Part shown: positions 61,134-64,000 of the stretch, one piece after another
How positions within the stretch are numbered: position 1 is the first letter of the stretch
Layout: each line of letters starts with the position of its first letter
Assembly: GCF_900162725.1 (NCBI RefSeq)
Contig: NZ_LT799418.1
Location: 4,667,897-4,731,896, forward strand
DNA: 64,000 bases
Reading direction: 5' to 3'
Origin: Parabacteroides sp. Marseille-P3160
GTDB taxonomy: Bacteria; Bacteroidota; Bacteroidia; Bacteroidales; Tannerellaceae
Made by a program: the position numbers and the translations under genes
Notes under the pieces: model-generated
The model's database searches: none
What the model was told of the DNA's origin: nothing
The model's input: the letters and a program-made list of their open reading frames with translations, nothing else

Positions 61134-64000
61134 TTAAAATTTCAACTCAATACCGAATACAAATGTTTTTCCATAGGGTGTTTCCCAACCGCGGGTCCCA
61201 TACTGGTTCACCTCGGGATCGGCTTCCTTATATTTTGAGAAAGTCAGCAAGTTGGAAGCGTTAAAGAAAAGACGGGCGTTACTGATCAAAGCCTTGTTTG
61301 TCCATGTCCGGGGCAGATTATATCCTAAAGATACATTTTTCAGACGCAGGAAACTGGCATCATGCATCTGACGGGTGCTATACTGCATGGCATCCATGAG
61401 GTCCATACCTGAAAGCGCCGGCTGCGAACCGTTCGGATTATCCGGAGTCCACATGTTTTCATAATAACTCTTCGAACGGATCCGTTCCCAATAATAACCG
61501 TCATCCGCCACATCTTTATAGGCCCCGTCATATAATTTGCCGCCAATCTTGTAAATAAAGTTTAATCCCAGGTCAATTCCTTTATAAGAAACATTCGTAC
61601 TGAAACCGCCACTCATCTTAGGCATGGCATCTCCGATGATCTTGTAATTGGCCTTATTGTAATCATAGGTAGCCCCCCGACCGTTCAATTCAAAATCCCC
61701 GGCATTGGGGTCATCCGGATCGTTCACATAATAAACGCTTTTTCCATTCGTCTTGTCAACGCCCGCCCATTCGTAACCGTAGAAAGCAAGGGTGGATTCT
61801 CCCTCCTTATAAAGATATTGGGCACGGCCATCCCCTCCCGTCGGATCATACCAGATAATATCCGCTCCATTATAAAGCTTGGTCACTTTCGATTTAATTA
61901 AAGCCGCATTTGCCGAAGCGCTCCATACGAAATCCGCGTTTCGAAAAATATCTCCGCTTATTTCAATTTCGACCCCTTTATTATTTATTTCGCCGATATT
62001 CTGCAAAGTAGAAGAGAATCCGGTTACCGTTGAAATAGGAACGTCCTGCAAAAGATCTTTGGAATCCCGGTTAAAATACTCTACCGATCCATGGAGGCGT
62101 TGTCCGAAGAAGCCGAACTCCAGTCCGATATTGGAGGTATAACTTGTTTCCCACGAAAGGTTCTTGTTAGCCAGCGTCGTGATGGCTCCGCCCGGACTAC
62201 CCATATATTTGCTGGTATAAGACATCAAATTCATATACCCATAATTACTGGAGGGAAGCGTACCGTTTACGCCGTATGAAGCACGAAGGCGTAAATCGCT
62301 GATTACCGGATTGTCCTTGAGAAAATCTTCTCCCGCTATTTTCCATGCACCGGCCACCGACCAGAAATCGCCCCAGCGGGTATCCGGACTTAAACGGGAA
62401 GAACCGTCACGCCGGTAGGAAGCGGATGCAAAATAACGTTGATCGTAGTTATAATCCAATTTGGAAAGAAAGGAAACCATCGCATATCCCCAGTCATACC
62501 CGGCGGCAGAAAGGGTTCCGGCCGTGGATACCGTATGTAACGTACTGGTTGGAAGTCCTTCGCCCGTGGCACGCACAAAGTCCGTTTTGTTCTTCTCGGC
62601 TTCGAAACCGGCTAAAGCGCCAATGGTATGAACGCCGAATTTGGCGTTATAGTTAGCTGTAGTGGAAGAAACCATTTTTTCATAAATAGTACGCATTTCG
62701 TTCACGCTCCCGCTGGTAGACGATCCGGAGAAATGATTGGCACTATAATACAAATGGTCTTTTACCGCCGTATTATCGTATGAAAAAATAGAACGTACAT
62801 CCATGCCCGGAAAAAGATGAAGAGTCAAAGTCTCGATGGCGGAAATACGTGTGTTAAGAGATTCATTTTCCCACTCCTTATCATAATAAATTCCATTCTG
62901 GGCATAGCTTCCATAACGGATCGTCCATGGCTCTCCCGTTTTATAGTCGGTAGGCCAGTAAAGCCCCCATAATAAATTACGCGTTTGCATGAAATAGTTT
63001 GCCCCGGTATTACGCGTATCATTATAGCCGCTTTTAGAGGTACGCGAAAGACTGACATTCGTATCGAATTCCAAGAGCTTTCCGACCTTCTGGGATAAAT
63101 TGAGACGTCCGGAAACACGATCGAAACTGTTGATCTTTAAACGTCCTTCATCTTTCGTATAGGATAAAGAGGAATAATAATTCGTAATATCCGTGGCGCC
63201 GCTTACCGCCAAGTCATAGGTTTGGTACATAGCGGTACGGAAATAGGCGTCTTCCCAGTCATAATATTTACCGCCCCGCCCCGAATTGTCATATTCCGTG
63301 ATGGCTACGTTTTCATAAGCTCCCGGACCGGAAGTACTGAAAGCATAGCCATGTTTGTTAAACCGCGTATTTAACTGGCCTAAAGCATAAGCACTTGCTT
63401 GAGCATCTGTCTCACCCCTGCCAGTCGTACGATAGTCATGGAAGATTGTATACAGCATATTCACCTGTTCCTGCACTCCTGCTATTTCATAATTATCGGT
63501 AGCCCAGGATGGAGTAAACCCCATTGTAGCTTTCAGGCTGACAACCGGTCTCCCTACTTTCCCTTTTTTCGTTGTAACCAGAATCACACCGTTTGCAGCA
63601 CGCGAACCATATAAAGAAGAAGCGGCGGCATCTTTCAATACGGATATTGATTCTATGTCTTCAGGATTCAAAGAATTCATTACATTATTCGTAGAATAGG
63701 TATAATCACTCATCTGACCGATATTTCCTGAAACTACAGGAACTCCATCTATCACATAAAGAGGTTCATTACTTGCATTAATCGAACCGTTTCCCCGAAT
63801 CCGGATGCTTGGAGTCGAGCCCGCCTGACCGGACGAATTGGTTATCTGAAGTCCGGCAACTTTACCATTCAAGGCATTTTGGAAATTGGTCGTCGGCAGA
63901 TCTTTAATAGCATCTGATTTGACTAATGAAGCCGAACCTGTATAGCTGCTTTTCCGGGCCGTACCATAAGCTACGACCATTACCTCGTCCAACATCTCGG
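61134..64000 (-). CDS. SusC/RagA TonB-linked outer membrane transporter, N terminus cut by window edge
   Basis: At least 953 residues, continuing upstream of the window: the frame is open to the last base and the codon before the ATG at 63995 reads Glu, so that ATG is internal. The visible part starts at the TonB box-like LDEVMVVAYGTARKSSYTGSASLV, then the plug (NALNGKVAGLQITNSSGQAGSTPSIRIRG and SISVLKDAAASSLYGSRAANG) and the barrel, ending FVFGIELKF. Signal peptide and carboxypeptidase D-like domain are off the edge, so an STN domain cannot be judged. It precedes the second SusD gene. Confidence 0.93.
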   Translation of the reverse strand, partial: EMLDEVMVVAYGTARKSSYTGSASLVKSDAIKDLPTTNFQNALNGKVAGLQITNSSGQAGSTPSIRIRGNGSINASNEPLYVIDGVPVVSGNIGQMSDYTYSTNNVMNSLNPEDIESISVLKDAAASSLYGSRAANGVILVTTKKGKVGRPVVSLKATMGFTPSWATDNYEIAGVQEQVNMLYTIFHDYRTTGRGETDAQASAYALGQLNTRFNKHGYAFSTSGPGAYENVAITEYDNSGRGGKYYDWEDAYFRTAMYQTYDLAVSGATDITNYYSSLSYTKDEGRLKINSFDRVSGRLNLSQKVGKLLEFDTNVSLSRTSKSGYNDTRNTGANYFMQTRNLLWGLYWPTDYKTGEPWTIRYGSYAQNGIYYDKEWENESLNTRISAIETLTLHLFPGMDVRSIFSYDNTAVKDHLYYSANHFSGSSTSGSVNEMRTIYEKMVSSTTANYNAKFGVHTIGALAGFEAEKNKTDFVRATGEGLPTSTLHTVSTAGTLSAAGYDWGYAMVSFLSKLDYNYDQRYFASASYRRDGSSRLSPDTRWGDFWSVAGAWKIAGEDFLKDNPVISDLRLRASYGVNGTLPSSNYGYMNLMSYTSKYMGSPGGAITTLANKNLSWETSYTSNIGLEFGFFGQRLHGSVEYFNRDSKDLLQDVPISTVTGFSSTLQNIGEINNKGVEIEISGDIFRNADFVWSASANAALIKSKVTKLYNGADIIWYDPTGGDGRAQYLYKEGESTLAFYGYEWAGVDKTNGKSVYYVNDPDDPNAGDFELNGRGATYDYNKANYKIIGDAMPKMSGGFSTNVSYKGIDLGLNFIYKIGGKLYDGAYKDVADDGYYWERIRSKSYYENMWTPDNPNGSQPALSGMDLMDAMQYSTRQMHDASFLRLKNVSLGYNLPRTWTNKALISNARLFFNASNLLTFSKYKEADPEVNQYGTRGWETPYGKTFVFGIELKF

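Overview
The window is a gene-dense piece of a Bacteroidales chromosome, most likely Parabacteroides or a close relative. This is inferred from SusC/SusD pairs, FecI/FecR regulation, promoters of the TTTG-N19-21-TAnnTTTG type, a lipoprotein form of the TamA partner (TamL), and the family content. I see no tRNA, rRNA, CRISPR array, transposase or prophage. The window cuts a TonB-dependent receptor at the left edge and a SusC receptor at the right edge.

Left part (1-41 kb), mostly housekeeping. 0.45-5.6 kb, minus: acetyltransferase-like protein, parE, coaD and an S41 protease, behind a good promoter. 6-9.8 kb: a secreted GSG-repeat protein (DUF2807), an NAD-dependent epimerase, a small PLDc_N membrane protein, and a zinc ABC ATPase and binding protein with no permease beside them. 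9.9-15.6 kb, plus: a secreted Gfo/Idh/MocA oxidoreductase, rpmH (L34) with its own promoter and terminator, then PASTA protein, RluD-type pseudouridine synthase, Ddl and an acyltransferase. 15.6-22.6 kb, minus: tamB-tamL. Then a DUF3472 protein, a five-repeat DUF349 protein and an uncharacterised ATP-grasp-like protein. 27.7-31.6 kb, minus: DUF1599, a DoxX/MauE-type membrane protein fused to a thioredoxin-like domain, tpiA, a SPOR protein and folE. 31.6-39.5 kb, minus: M23/LysM endopeptidase; S8 protease, xseA, xseB, ispD and recG as one operon; an Lrp regulator. Two FKBP isomerases and a class III-type sirtuin follow.

Right part (42-64 kb), accessory glycan use. A polysaccharide utilisation locus on the minus strand runs from an ECF sigma factor (59.4 kb) and FecR anti-sigma through an STN-bearing SusC, SusD, DUF4855, DUF6259-like hydrolase, DUF5018 lipoprotein, Gfo/Idh/MocA oxidoreductase, GH78-like rhamnosidase and SASA acetylesterase. 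The predicted target is an O-acetylated, rhamnose-containing glycan. The locus is interrupted by a susD remnant and a small repeat element. A second SusC/SusD pair lies upstream of the sigma gene.

The most unusual non-coding content is two families of small repeats. One consists of short tandem units with a CAGTGCACTG-type core (5.8 and 47.3 kb, and a diverged form at 24.1 kb). The other has GTRTCAAAAG terminal inverted repeats around near-perfect hairpins (42.2 and 59.5 kb, the latter with a perfect 56-bp palindrome). Both look like non-autonomous mobile elements or extragenic palindromes. I found no clear new multi-gene defence or biosynthetic system. The best candidates for new biology are the ATP-grasp-like protein, the DoxX-thioredoxin fusion, the hydrolases of the utilisation locus and the repeat families.
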